This document shows positions 34,449 through 45,485 of a DNA stretch of 64,000 bases, one piece after another. The notes under the pieces are model-generated. The model was not told the DNA's origin, searched no databases, and saw only the letters and a list, made by a program, of their open reading frames with translations. Within the stretch, counting starts at the first letter, position 1; each line of letters begins with the position of its first letter. Made by a program: the position numbers and the translations under genes. Origin of the DNA: Neoechinorhynchus agilis (taxonomy: Eukaryota; Acanthocephala). The stretch is taken from positions 16,554,001 to 16,618,000 of the forward strand of contig CM121341.1 of assembly GCA_051530055.1 (NCBI GenBank), read 5' to 3'.

Positions 34449-35260
34449 TTAAGTTTGACTAGAAAAAGTATCACTCACAATCTCATTCCTTTCATGAATG
34501 AGCCTATTAAGTTCCGATTGCCAAAACACAAGGCGTTCGCTTAATACTCGATTGTAGTGCAGTTGTGCCGTGAGAAGAGACTTGAGGTGTTCTGTTTGAT
34601 GGTGGTTGGGAGACACGTTTGGAGATTGCTTCCATATCGGTTTTCCATCGATTCGTTCATTTACTTGTTTAACGATCGATTGAAACCGCTTTCGGTCGCT
34701 GATATTTCCATTGAGATAAACAAATGCCACGAATTCCGAGAGGGAGAGTGCGTGACCCTTCTCAAGTACTAGATCATTAGACTATCAAACAAGTACGAGA
34801 TTGTTTCTAAGTAAATCAAAATGCCGTACTTGTATGCCCATATTTCCATTCCCGTCGACCAAGGTCTACCAAAGCTTTTGAAAGATCAACTTTTTCATTT
34901 TGTTGAAGCTTTTTCATGTAGTAATGAACATAAAACTTTAGACATCCCTCAGGAAGAAAGTATTCATCATTGGAAGTGCTACCAATGTCGCATTCTTCAC
35001 AGCTTATGTCCGTCAGGAAACTTTTCCATTCACTCAATACCTCGTCCGTTCGCGAGCATGACAATTGATCTCCCGAAGTGCTCTTCGTGTATTGCATCGT
35101 CTAAAAAGTAAGATAATCTTTCAAAATCAAAATGTTCATTAGACAACGCAACCGAAAAATCAAACCTCCTTTGCAGCAAGTGGGTTCTTGAGCACTTTTC
35201 TCTGCTCCAAATAATTTCATAAGGGCTCTTCGGTTTAACAAACAAAAGAAGTAGTAACAT
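34449..35260 (-). CDS. Unrecognised 232-residue protein
   Basis: Three exons on the minus strand (35260-35153, 35100-34830, 34768-34449) with 52- and 61-bp GT-AG introns in compatible phase give 232 residues. It begins MLLLLLFVKPKSPYEIIWSR; the first residues are hydrophobic but too short for a confident membrane anchor. The middle has EWKSFLTDISCEECDIG and YFLPEGCLKFYVHYYMKKLQ; the second half SLSEFVAFVYLNGNISD and a coiled-coil-like end LHYNRVLSERLVFWQSELNR. No domain is recognised. The phase-consistent splice sites support a real gene. The start could be further upstream in an unseen exon. Confidence 0.7.
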
Positions 35261-35985
35261 CAGAGCGATATTTTCAAAACACTTAAATCCGGGGAATTAT
35301 CCATGCATGAAAGACCTGTATAATTTTTGAAATTCAATCAATCTTCATTTCTCGACAATTTACACGCTCATATTCTAAATTTTTAATTAATTTTACTTTT
35401 TCCATATACAATGCAGCATTTTATGACAAAGATGATGAACCACCCACAAAAAACGATCTATCCAAATAAATGGCGCATAACCGCATGACATTGCAAGTAT
35501 CCAGGAATCTATCGCTTTGAATTCTTCCAGATCATGACGCGCTTTGCGATTTGATCCAAGGTTCAAATTGATGGTCATTCGTCTCCATTCTGAATTGCGA
35601 AATTTCGTGAACTTGGCATTGGCGGTATTGTTTACTTGGATCGTCCGTATTTGTCAAAAAATTTAAAACGATTCGCAAATGCAATTGATCAAAGTTCACC
35701 GAGTTATCCGATCACTGGACTATGCAAAGAATTCTGATGCAAAAAAATTGTGCGGATTGATACGGAAAACGCAAGCAACCCAGCGATTTATTGGAATGAT
35801 TATCAGCAAAAATGTTTTCTCGTAAAGGACGCGATCGTGCCTCCGCAACATGGCGATGTGTGAATGGCAAACTTACAAAATCCGATAAATGGGCGTTTAG
35901 AAAAACCAACATCATGTTGTGGAGCATCGAAAGTTAATCATTAGTCGAAAACTGTCATATTAAGGTAGGGCATAAGATCATCATT
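35261..35985. other. Intergenic, no gene seen
   Basis: I looked here for the missing upstream exons of the NHL fragment and found none. Confidence 0.45.
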
Positions 35986-36029
35986 TTGGATATCAACATG
36001 AGACTTCAACTTCTCATAGGGACAGCAGG

Positions 36030-36279
36030 TAATCCTGTTGGTTGCCTCATGCGCCCTCAAGGCGTAGACGTTGACGCAAATGGATACATAATCGTAGCAG
36101 ATTCTCGCAATTATCGGATTCAAGTGTTTGGTCGCGATGGATTTGTGAAACACGTCATAGGGCGAAATGGAAGCGGTGAAGGAGACCAAATGGATCGGCC
36201 ATGTGGAGTTTGTGTTTCTCCGCAGGGGTCTCTACTGGTGGTAGACTTTGGGAATGATAGACTTTTGTCTTTTTCCTGA
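36030..36279 (+). pseudogene. NHL-repeat fragment (TRIM71/LIN-41-like C-terminus)
   Basis: Encodes GTAGNPVGCLMRPQGVDVDA, then GYIIVADSRNYRIQVFGRDG and MDRPCGVCVSPQGSLLVVDF GNDRLLSFS before a stop. This corresponds to the last two NHL blades of TRIM71/LIN-41 (RPQGVAVDQEG..IIVADSRNHRVQ..., MDRPSGI..VVDFGNNRI..F), including the normal C-terminal ending. An AG acceptor (CTCATAG|GGACAG) lies directly before it, so it could be a true last exon. However, no other blade, B-box or RING exon is present in the 1.5 kb upstream. I favour an orphan fragment or a gene with a very long intron. Confidence 0.7.
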
Positions 36280-37530
36280 GAGAAATTATAAAACCTGATC
36301 TATTGGAAGTCAAAAGGGTTTTGATTGTTTGCCTCATTCGTTGTTGACCCCGGGTACCTCACATATCGACACTAACTCATAATGTTCAGTAGTATTTAAG
36401 AGCATTTTTAGTTCTGATGCTTGTTGTACAAATAAGAAACAAATAAGAGCATTTTTGGATTTACCCTTGACCATTTAGCTCCTAATTTCTCAAATGATAC
36501 AAATGAACGATATTTGTTGGTCCCTGTTCAATAATCCAATCTAGATTTTCGATGCATAGTATTCATATATTGTGGGTTACACAGAGAGCTGCGGTTAACA
36601 AAGGATTTTGATTATCTGGTAGTTTTTTAATAAATGTGAAATCTACATCGTTGATATCTCGCTGGCAAGCATGAGCGACTCTATGTGAATCATGACATTT
36701 CATATTCTTGTCTTTAATAAACATATATTGCGAAATCCCAGTTTTGTGGAAATAACGAAAATTTTCGCCACTTAAGACGTTAGAAATCTGTGCAAGGCAA
36801 CGGATTATGCGAAGATGTACTTCTCTTACAATTCGCAATAAAATACATTCATTTTGCATTTTTTCATGACAATTAAAATCCCAGCAAGTGTACTTCGAGG
36901 CTGAAACTGGGCGCAATTTACCTTCAAATGACGGCTGTGACAGCAACACAATTGTATTAGATGTTTTTGAGTGACAAAATGAACAGCGCGTGCTTTAAAA
37001 AGATGGAAAATTGTGATTTATAATGAAATTATTCATTTGCTGCTTTAAAGCTTAGAGATAATAGTTTAAAAATTTGGAAAATATTAAGTTACTCTTTTAA
37101 CCTTAGGATGCCACATCGAAATACTTTCTGATTGTTGCTCAGAGACATTTGACCTCCGAATCAGCATATGAGATTGATAAAGTTTCTTCGAAAAAATCAA
37201 CACCCACAACGTCTAATTGTCGATAACTTTTTCCACATAATTCCATATGGGTTCATTATTCGTTATTTAATCTCGAATGGACCCAATCGGAATATTTCTT
37301 CAGTTATTAATTAAACTACTTAAAAGCTGCTTATTTCAAGTTTTCTTTAAATTTCTTTACCAAGTTAACTTTTTAAAAAGATGCAACAACCGCTCTAATT
37401 CGCATCCAAAAACTCAGCGACTTTTGTTGATTTAATGCCTCAAATACAAGAGCACTCGCACGCTCAAACGCATTCGGTGAAAGGATGATCCGGAAACGAT
37501 TGGCGTTTGTGTGGAGTTTGACGTGATAGA
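36280..37530. other. Intergenic, AT-rich
   Basis: A minus-strand frame 36949-36563 (128 codons) has no recognised domain or splice support. CGGGTACCTCACATATCGAC at 36349 is shared with the hammerhead-like repeats at 7145 and 42361. Confidence 0.45.
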
Positions 37531-38358
37531 TTAGAATGAGAAACACCGCGCCCAGAACGACTTCTTCTCTCCTTTTCCTGCAGTCAACGATGTTCCTGGT
37601 CTTACATTCCCAGATCCGGCGCTTGATCCCGATGCTCCGTTAGCTCTTGCAGAGTCAGCCGCCTTTTTGGCTTCGACCTTTTGTTTGATTTCCCTGGCTA
37701 ACGTGAAAAAAGCTTCTTCGATTCCAATATTTCCTTTCGCACTCGTTTCTAAGAAGTGAACTCCATATTCATTCGCTACTTGTTCACCGCGCTCCTTCTT
37801 CACTTTACGCCTCTCAACCTCGATATCGCATTTATTACCGATAATCATTCGAACCACGTCATCAGCTGCGTGCTGCGCAAACGAATGAAAGGAAGGTTAA
37901 ACCCCAGCCTTCGAAAAAAAATCACCGACCATTTCTATTGTACGAATCCAATTCTTTATGTTATCAAATGTCTTTTCATTTGAAATATCATAGACAAGCA
38001 TTATACCCTTTAATGTAAGTTTTTAATGATTCTTCGCTCCAAAAATTACAGACCATTGCACCACGGTAGTACGCTGTTGTAATAGTTTTGAATCTTTCCT
38101 GTCCAGCAGTGTCCCTGAAAAGTCATCCTCTGCGATTGATCAGCGTATTTAAAAAACAAACCATATTTGAAGTTTTATCCTCTTTCCATCCAACTCAATT
38201 GTCCTGATTTTGAAATCAATTCCAATGGTTGAGATGAATGTTGTAGAAAAAGTGGCGTCCACAAATCGATTCAGGACGCATGTTTTTCCGACACCTGAAT
38301 CTCCAATCAATAGGAGTTTGAATAAATAGTCATATGTCTTTGCAGTTCCGGAACTCAT
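37531..38358 (-). CDS. Rab8-type small GTPase
   Basis: Four exons on the minus strand (38358-38162, 38114-38054, 38007-37930, 37872-37531), introns 46-57 bp, give 225 residues. All guanine-nucleotide motifs are present: GDSGVGKT, switch [24 protein letters not shown] and [41 protein letters not shown] and [16 protein letters not shown] match the Rab8/Rab10/Rab13 group, which directs exocytic and ciliary traffic from the trans-Golgi. The hypervariable tail is Ala/Ser/Gly-rich and ends in CFSF, a CaaX-like box with Phe last, which predicts a single geranylgeranyl group as in Rab8/Rab13 rather than the double-Cys end of Rab10. An upstream in-frame ATG would add six residues; the chosen start [13 protein letters not shown] fits the family. 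Confidence 0.95.
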
Positions 38359-39351
38359 AACGGGTAAACAAAGGTTCAAGAAGAGCTAAAAACTGTCGGT
38401 TTGATCTGAAAGGAAAGTCAATAAAGATGTCATAGTGGCATGAGATGGCAATGTGATTTGGAAACCTTTTAGCAAAATTCTCTACTTATTTCGATCGCGC
38501 ATAAAAATTCAGTTCCATCTTTTACGTACTTACAACAATAATTTTAGGTTTAATATTTTATTTGGTACCGACGAATAAGCTTCTTCGATTGAAATATTCA
38601 AATTATTATTCTACGCTTTGTTAAATCAGAAAAATACCAATATAAGTTAAACTAGTTGCCTATAAATTGCAAGTCGTATTCCGAATAAGTTTTAAGCGAA
38701 TTTGACGTTTAAATTTCAGCTAAAAGTCATAAATGAAGAGTCTTGTGGCCAAAAGCAGTAAATCATATTAGCTGATTTCTAAATTTTTCGTCGAGACAAA
38801 AAGATCGATTGCATGTATTTTTGTTGAGTATTTGTTTAATTTGATTCCCAGTGTATTTGCGTGATGGGAGAACGATTGTATTTCCGTTTGTTCTCTTCTG
38901 GGTAACCCAATTTTTCTGCCAAAATCTTGAGGAAACAACGAGGAAGGAATGTGCCTCACGTAAGCAGGACGTGAGGGCTGTGTCGTTGGAACCACAGTCT
39001 TCATCGCTCTATGATGGTGGTGGGGATGCTGTACAATATTTGCATAATTCCCTTCTTGCGGTTGAGAAAGACCGTTGGTATGATGCAACGGCAGCAGTGA
39101 AAAGCGAACCTAAAAAGTCCGAGCTGTTAGAAGTGTTAGTATGAGCACACTTGGTGTTATTGAGAGAAGATTAGATAGTGGCGGGGAGATCGTTTCGTCA
39201 AAACACTTAGTGTGTACTGTAGTCGTTGAACACAAACACAATGTTATCAACGAAAAGACTTCGTTCTCTTACGATGTAAATACACGTAGGATTCCATGAG
39301 TCAGACATCTAAAGTATGAATGCGTACGAGAAAAAGATCCGTTAAGACGAT
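38359..39351. other. Intergenic, no secure gene
   Basis: Overlapping frames on both strands at 38768-39144 (106 and 97 codons) cannot both be real, and neither has a recognised domain. Confidence 0.45.
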
Positions 39352-40442
39352 TCAATAATAAGGTCCGAACTCATGCATTCTCTCACTTCTCAGCTTACTT
39401 TTGTACGCTTCTTCTCTTGACATGACGAACGGATTATTCGCTTGAATTTGAGTTCGCTGGACAATCTCGTCAGCAACTCTAATCTTAGCTTCGCTTCTAA
39501 TCGATAGAATCTTCTCTACGCCATGAAGAAGTTCACTGATACAACACTTAACAACTTGTTCAATAGTGTTGCATTGTACTACCAGCCCACGATTTCGTCT
39601 AATCCTATTCAATCTCTCGTCCATCTTTGCTTTTGATCTTATCTGCTCTAAGACTGAGAGTTCTCTTTGCCTTACAGTCTCCTCTCGCAACTCTTTAAAC
39701 CTTTTAAGCTGAGTCCCACGCTCCTCTTCATCCTGCGAAAACGCAAAATAACCAACACCGAGTTCACGAACTTCATCGTTCCGAATATGTTCGTAATGAA
39801 CATCTCTTAGAGAAGACAATTTTTCCATTTCCTGTGCCCATTTCAGTCGCAAACGATTACGATGCTCCTCTTCCACGTCCAACATCTCTGCAGCATCTCG
39901 GTATTCCCGCTTAATGTCTTCATCTTCATTCACGTAAATCGATTGTGGAGCATTTAATCCGTCAAGCCTCTCGAACTCATCACGAGTGCAGTTTCGAGTT
40001 CGACCCAATTGATCCACGTATTCAATATAGTTTCCACGGACTTTAAGATTCACATAATGCTTTTGTTGAGTTTTTTTTTCAAAGTCAACCATAAACGGAT
40101 TATCCTCGTGGGGAATCACATAAAATGCAGGAGGATACAAAAACGTGGCGCCCGTTTATCCCGCCTGCCTTCCACACATTCGCCACTTTCCAACTTGTCG
40201 TAAAGTTTCGATTTGGCCTCTAACGTACGTTTTGATAGTCTTAACCTTTCATCATCCTGGTCTATGGGTATTTCCTTAACACCCGTATCAACATTGTGCT
40301 TTTTGATTGCTTTTGGAAACCTCGTAGATGCAGTGATATCTTTAGTCACGTTCGTCGCACCTCTTTTCCTCGATAATATCTCACCTTTGAGAACTGATAG
40401 TGCAGCGGCACAAAGATCTGCATCGATCGAATCTTCCGGCAT
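39352..40442 (-). CDS. CCDC174: CCDC174-like protein
   Basis: Two exons on the minus strand are proposed: 40442-40176 and 40104-39352, giving 339 residues. The second contains YIEYVDQLGRTRNCTRDEFE and [28 protein letters not shown], the two hallmarks of CCDC174 (EEWVDYVDSLGRSRRC and [21 protein letters not shown]). The first has RTLEAKSKLYDKLESGE, matching the family's EKLEEKAKLYEKMTKG. CCDC174 is a nuclear coiled-coil protein linked to exon-junction-complex factors. The proposed intron (donor TGT|GTGGAA, acceptor CACGAG|GAT) is weak but keeps the frame and gives a sensible join before MVDFEKK. The alternative is a frameshift. The start MPEDSIDADLCAAALSVLKG was chosen for similarity to the family N-terminus. 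Confidence 0.88.
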
Positions 40443-42399
40443 TTTGAGCTTTAAATCTTCAAACCAAAAGATCCTCGGCGCTTCGTGAAACGTAACATTC
40501 GTATACTCATAAACATTATGTAAGCATAAAACAATGCTTGCCATTAAAGGGAAACATACAAGAGGCAAACTGAACATTGCGGATTTCTACCAAACGCAAT
40601 AAAAAGACAAATAGTCTTATTATTAATTAATGGATAATGTGAGGAAAAAACCCAACTAAATCTACGCGAGCATTTCATGCACGGCTTCTTCCACCATTGG
40701 CAATTTTAGAGGTTTCATTTGCCAGTGGCATTCTTTTCTCCCCAGTGAACGAGCAATCGCGGAAAATGCGTTCGACCATTTTAGACTAAAATACGCCAGA
40801 AAAGTATTGTTGGAAGATTATTAAGTACAAATGCCGGTTTCAACCGCTTTGAACTTCAACAATATCGCGCGGTTGAACACTTTAATTTTTTGAACTCTGG
40901 CCAGCAGGTAACTATTATTCAGTATCTATCTATGTGTGGCTTTCTTCACGGCTAATGATTTTCCTTGGACACACAGCCCACCGCAAAATCACTAATGGTA
41001 AAAACGGCAGCAACCCAATTTAATGATCAGAGCGACCAAAACTGTAGATATTATTTAACTTCGAAAACACTGCGTAGAGTGCATGAGGGAATCGGTATCC
41101 TATATCGAAGGAACACGAGAAAACAATCCGGACACGAATCAGTCAATCACAATAAGATAGGAAAAACACTTGAGAAAACATGCAAATCTTAACAATGAGT
41201 TGATATGTTGGCAACTGTTTGCCCACGGCGAGACATCCGGCCAAAGAAAAGCCATTTCAAAAACGATAAAGTACATTGAGATAGCGACACACCCGACAAA
41301 TTCCTGAGATATTTTTTGATTTGAGACAAGTGACCTTTATCCCACGAAATTTGAGAATTTTACGGCGTCTGAGAGAAGCGATCGTTTCCAAGCTGTGCGT
41401 CAAGTTGAAGGAAATGATCTAAAACGTTTCTTAGTCTAATTTCATGTATGTTTAGAACTAAAAATACTTAAAGCAGCAGCATAAAACTTTGGAAATCGAA
41501 TCTAAAACATCTCACTCTTCGAACGAAAAATGTAAAACGCTACCAACTAAAAGGTGTACTGCTCATCCTCTATTCTTTTTGAGAGAGTAACAAGTCTTCC
41601 TAATAAGATAGCGCATCGTTGATATACACAATGCCCTTATGGGTTACAACCTAAATATGAATCTAATCCATGAGTTTTAAACGATTACTGACGGTTGGAA
41701 TATTTTTTTGGTAAAAACTGTTTATCGGATTATCGACTGATTTCAAAACGCAATATACAAAGATTGTTAAAACCAAGTTAGTGAAGTAAATGCGTTTTCC
41801 TTGTTAAAATCCGACGTAACATTGGAACACTCCTGTGGACCAATCGAACCTTTAGACCTGTCTCTTCTAGGAACCTTCTTGGTGTCGCTCGTGAATTTTT
41901 CACTTACCATGTCAAGGGGTCAAACTTTCTACAGCAGTGAAGTACAGAACGAAAGACTCATTAGAACGTTTGTTTTTGGAAGTATTGTTCATCTCGCAAG
42001 AGGTAAAAAGTGGTGGTCTTAAGGAGGCCAAAGTGCGAGGCGTTATTGTGCTTAACCAAAGGGATGAGCTTGCCTCATCAATGAACTTTGTTCTAACTCT
42101 AAATTTGTGGATTTTCTTTGAGGACGCTGACTCCGAAGTGTCGGTCAAACATAAATTTGTTTCAACCGCATAAATTGCTAAATTAACGACAATAGAATGA
42201 AGTTATAAAAACAGTAGGTTGTTCCGATGTTAAATTGCTCAAAAACGCGACATTTAAGCCAATTTGGAGCAATTTGTAAAATTGAGCGCGTACTCCATAT
42301 TTCTAAAACATTATCGAAACTCCGAGTTTATCGCCAAACTCGAATTACAAGGAATGTCGATATTTGAGGTACCGGGGAATGTGATTGGAATTATTTTTT
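40443..42399. other. Long intergenic region, no gene seen
   Basis: AT-rich, only short frames. GTGCTTAACCAAAGGGATGAG near 42045 has a distant counterpart near 60963 (peptides VLNQRDELASSM and LLNKRDELSVSM), suggesting a shared decayed repeat. Confidence 0.45.
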
Positions 42400-42506
42400 A
42401 GGTCTACACCCGGTAAATGAGTATTTATTAAAGACGTTTCGAACCTCGTCGGTTTCATCATCAGTTTGATAGTAATAGACGCTACTGATTTACCGGGTGT
42501 AGACCT
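42400..42506 (-). repeat. Palindrome carrying a canonical hammerhead-ribozyme core
   Basis: The 19-bp arms 42400-42418 (AGGTCTACACCCGGTAAAT) and 42488-42506 are perfect reverse complements. On the minus strand between them: CTGATGA, stem II GAAACC-GACGA-GGTTC, then GAAA, C, and a short hairpin GTCTTT-AAT-AAATAC, then TC directly before the 3' arm. This is the order stem I - CUGAUGA - stem II - GAAA - stem III - UH - stem I of a type I hammerhead. Such ribozymes are known in Penelope-like element terminal repeats. Pairing next to the cleavage site in stem III is weak, so activity is uncertain. Confidence 0.72.
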
Positions 42507-43404
42507 AAACAATAATTCTAATTAAAAGGAAATTTTCACTTTTATCTACAAATGTTATTTTTGTAGGATAAAAAGTAACCAAATTTGTGATTTTGGTTTC
42601 CAATATTGATAATAAGTTCATTTTCAAATGTTTTCCATGCATTCATTTTACTTAAACTGTAATTTGCGGGTTTCATATTTTTCAACCGCGATTTTATCCA
42701 TAAAATTGCGATGACAGTCGAAAAAGTACTTTATCGCATATTTTTTGACCATGAAGAATATGCATTTGTCTCAGTGTGATGAAAATTGTGAGTTTTATCG
42801 GTATTACGCGTTACGCTATTTTGAACCTTCATCTTTACGGTAATAACCGACATTTTTTATCTTACAATCCTGTCGTGCAACATTTTAACAAGCGTGGAAA
42901 TAGTTTCACAGTCAACGGCACAATAAAATAAACAAATTGCAGATACTTCGACCTTGTACAAGAAACCCGCATTTACGGTTGATCTAACAATTTTTCGGTG
43001 CTTTGTCAAGCATTATTAAATTCAGTTTCCACCTGAGCGAGTCATTGGAAGATAGATCATCAAAAGTACCTTTTTCTCCGTGATTCACATTCATGCTATG
43101 ATGTGTTACTTGTTTTCCACCGAACGAAGAAACTCCTATTCTGTGGCATATCAAGACTACTGTACTCACAACACCAAACAGGTGCAAACAAATATCTTAC
43201 GCGAATATTAGAATATTCCACTCAATGAACAAGAGATCTACTGTTTCGGATCGATGGTCAGCAAGTGAAACGCAGTATTCCAACCGTCCATCATCTCTGA
43301 AGGTTTCTATTGCTTCACACATTTTTTATTTCATGCTACAAAAGATATTCAACGCCAATTTTCTAGCATAAATAGTTTGTTTGAAGATTAATTTGTTCAT
43401 ACTG
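42507..43404. other. Intergenic, AT-rich, no gene seen
   Basis: Nothing recognised. Confidence 0.45.
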
Positions 43405-43405
43405 G

Positions 43406-43596
43406 TTAGTTTCTGGCGGAGAAATTAAAATGATTTTATTTTCGAATCCGATATTTCGGGACAATCTTGTACGCCTTTGTCAAAGTTAAAAGGGCCTTTC
43501 ATTTACTTCCAAACAACCTTGATAAAGACACAAGATTGTGCCGAAATGTCGGATTAGAAAACAAAATCATCTTAATTTCTCCGCCAGAAAACAACC
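43406..43596. repeat. Foldback repeat with two opposed hammerhead-like units
   Basis: Arms of about 80 bp (43406-43485 and 43513-43596) are reverse complements with some mismatches. The right arm (plus strand) reads CCTTGATAAAGACACAAGAT TGTGCCGAAATGTCGG, then ATTAG...CTTAATTTCTCCGCC. The left arm gives the same on the minus strand. Stem II (CACA-AGAT-TGTG) separates TTGATAA from GAAA in both. Confidence 0.75.
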
Positions 43597-43898
43597 AATA
43601 ACCCAAATAGCACATTTTTGATTTTCGGCTTATCTATTAGACGAATACGCTTTGAAAAAATTCGCAGTCCTTCATTTAAACCCATTTATAACAACTAACT
43701 ATTCAATCTTAATCATGGGATTTATTTTTTGCAAAAAATGAAACTCAGAAAATTCATAAGTTTGTTAAAGTTATTTGGCAGGGGACACCCTTCAAGATAA
43801 TGTGTAACCGATATTGTGCTCTTTTGTAAGTCAAGAGTGGTAATTTTTTCAAACAATCACACTTGTTTTTGCAAACATTCATCCCACCGATCTGTATC

Positions 43899-44410
43899 AC
43901 TCAGCTGCTGTCCTAGTGTAACGGTCGAAAGGACGGATGCAGCGTTCCCTCGTTAGCAGGAATGCTCCTGACCTCGGATCGCCAGTGATTCGTCTCAATC
44001 TCTTGGACGATTGCTTGACCAGGTCCTGCGCCGCGGTACCAAACAACCCGAGTGTCTCGACGCCAAATTAAACAAAATAATGATGTCGACCCAAGTCCCT
44101 GTATTTTGTCTTTTTGCGTTCCTCAGCGGCGGTTGCTGCTCCCTCTGGTTTGGTGGTGGCGAATTTTATGTTGCTGGCTGCGAGCTTGTTCACGGACGTG
44201 GCGTCCCAGGGAACGCATTCCCCCCGACACGGGAATATTGTGACACCGTCCGATCTATGGCCATCGAGTTGGCAAAGATTGCTCGGCTGTAGGATGTTGG
44301 GCGCATTCACAGTATTCAGAGCACGACTAACAATTGCACTTACTTCGGCGTGTCGTGAGTACCTTCCGCCTGATTGCCGACAGATGAGAACATGTCATCC
44401 CGATGGTTCT
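43899..44410 (+). repeat. ~500-bp dispersed repeat with SINE-like head, copy B
   Basis: CACTCAGCTGCTGTCCTAGT GTAACGGTCGAAAGGACGG at the head; aligns with 31848-32370 to the end (TGATTGCCGACAGATGAGAA). Confidence 0.75.
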
Positions 44411-44480
44411 ACTGTCGCTCCGACGATCTTTGAGTTAAAAAATTAAATTTGCTTGTGGCAGTCAAAAACACATGTATATT

Positions 44481-44592
44481 TATAATTTTGGTGAAAATAC
44501 TCCCGGTAATAGCATATTTGGTTTATTGGAGATATTTCGCGACCAATAAAATCAAATATGCTATAACCGGGAGTATTGTCACCATAATTATA
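44481..44592. repeat. 112-bp palindrome
   Basis: The ends TATAATTTTGGTGAAAATAC and GTATTGTCACCATAATTATA pair, and inner CTCCCGGTAATAGCATATTTG pairs with CAAATATGCTATAACCGGGAG; TTGG/CCAA close a small loop containing GAGATATTTCGCGA. MITE-like; it lies inside the 3' end of a minus-strand frame of 167 codons that I do not accept as a gene. Confidence 0.85.
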
Positions 44593-45485
44593 CTTTGAGT
44601 AACCCGAAGGATTTTCTATCGATGACATATATAACACGAAACTGGAGGTCGTTTCAATTTCCGAATTTTTTAACGATTTTATTTGTACATGCATGCATTG
44701 CGAGGTACTTTTCACGCATTCAACAAAAGCAACTTTCGAAGCTTCTAAAAGGCTCCAGAGAAAATGATAGGTCCCTGCTACTTGGTTGATAAATTTGAAA
44801 ATATTATTATACATCGTTGATTTAACGATACAGCAAAGCGCCGTGAAAACACCTTTGATTGCGTCCTTCAGCTTCGTTCGTTCTACACGGCATTCAACGT
44901 CAAAATCGCAGGATATTTGATTACCACTTTCTTTTTTTAAGCACAAGTTGGGCCATTCTCTTCGTTTTCAATTCGCTTTGAAAAGACCTATCATTTTGTT
45001 GAATTTTATATGAATGGAATCGTGTAAGTACTACGATTATGTAAGCGAAAAGCCTTTCACCTTAATTTTTCGGCATTGCAATCATCTCTTTTATCTTTAG
45101 CAACTATAAGTGGTTCAACAAATGACCGCTATTTCTTTAAAATACGAGTTATTTTCAAAAATGCATCCTCGCCTTCAAATGATCTAGTTTGTTTCGCGTT
45201 TGCGGGTGTCGTAGTCGAGTAAAATAGATTAGTTTACCCCCTCCTATTCAAAGAACGTTAAGTGGGTATATCGTTTTTTAAAGAGTCTCGGGTAAAATCT
45301 TTCATCAGAACTAAATATTAAACCATGTATACTATCATCCCTCTTGTCTCTCAGTCTACAAAACCGCATACTTTGACGTCCAATCAAATGAGTTTGGATA
45401 AACGATCATCAGTGCTCAGAATTGCGTTCGGTCTTATTGTTTAAGTCACGCATTATCTATACAGGGATGCCGAACTCGATAATTC
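44593..45485. other. Intergenic, no secure gene
   Basis: The minus-strand frame 44946-44443 has helical, Cys-containing content but is largely made of the palindrome at one end, and no domain is seen. Confidence 0.4.

Noticed and set aside
36563-36949. Minus-strand 128-codon frame
   Set aside because: No recognised motif and no supporting splice sites; possible but not supportable.
38768-39144. Overlapping frames of about 100 codons on both strands
   Set aside because: They cannot both be coding; neither has a domain, splice support or neighbour link.
41801-42173. Short plus-strand frames near 42000
   Set aside because: No domain, and partial resemblance to 60963 suggests decayed repeat.
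43899-43960. tRNA gene at the head of the SINE-like repeat
   Set aside because: Only an A-box-like word; no cloverleaf could be drawn, and the same head is repeated elsewhere.
44443-44946. Minus-strand frame of 167 codons
   Set aside because: Its C-terminal third is formed by the 112-bp palindrome and the rest shows no domain.
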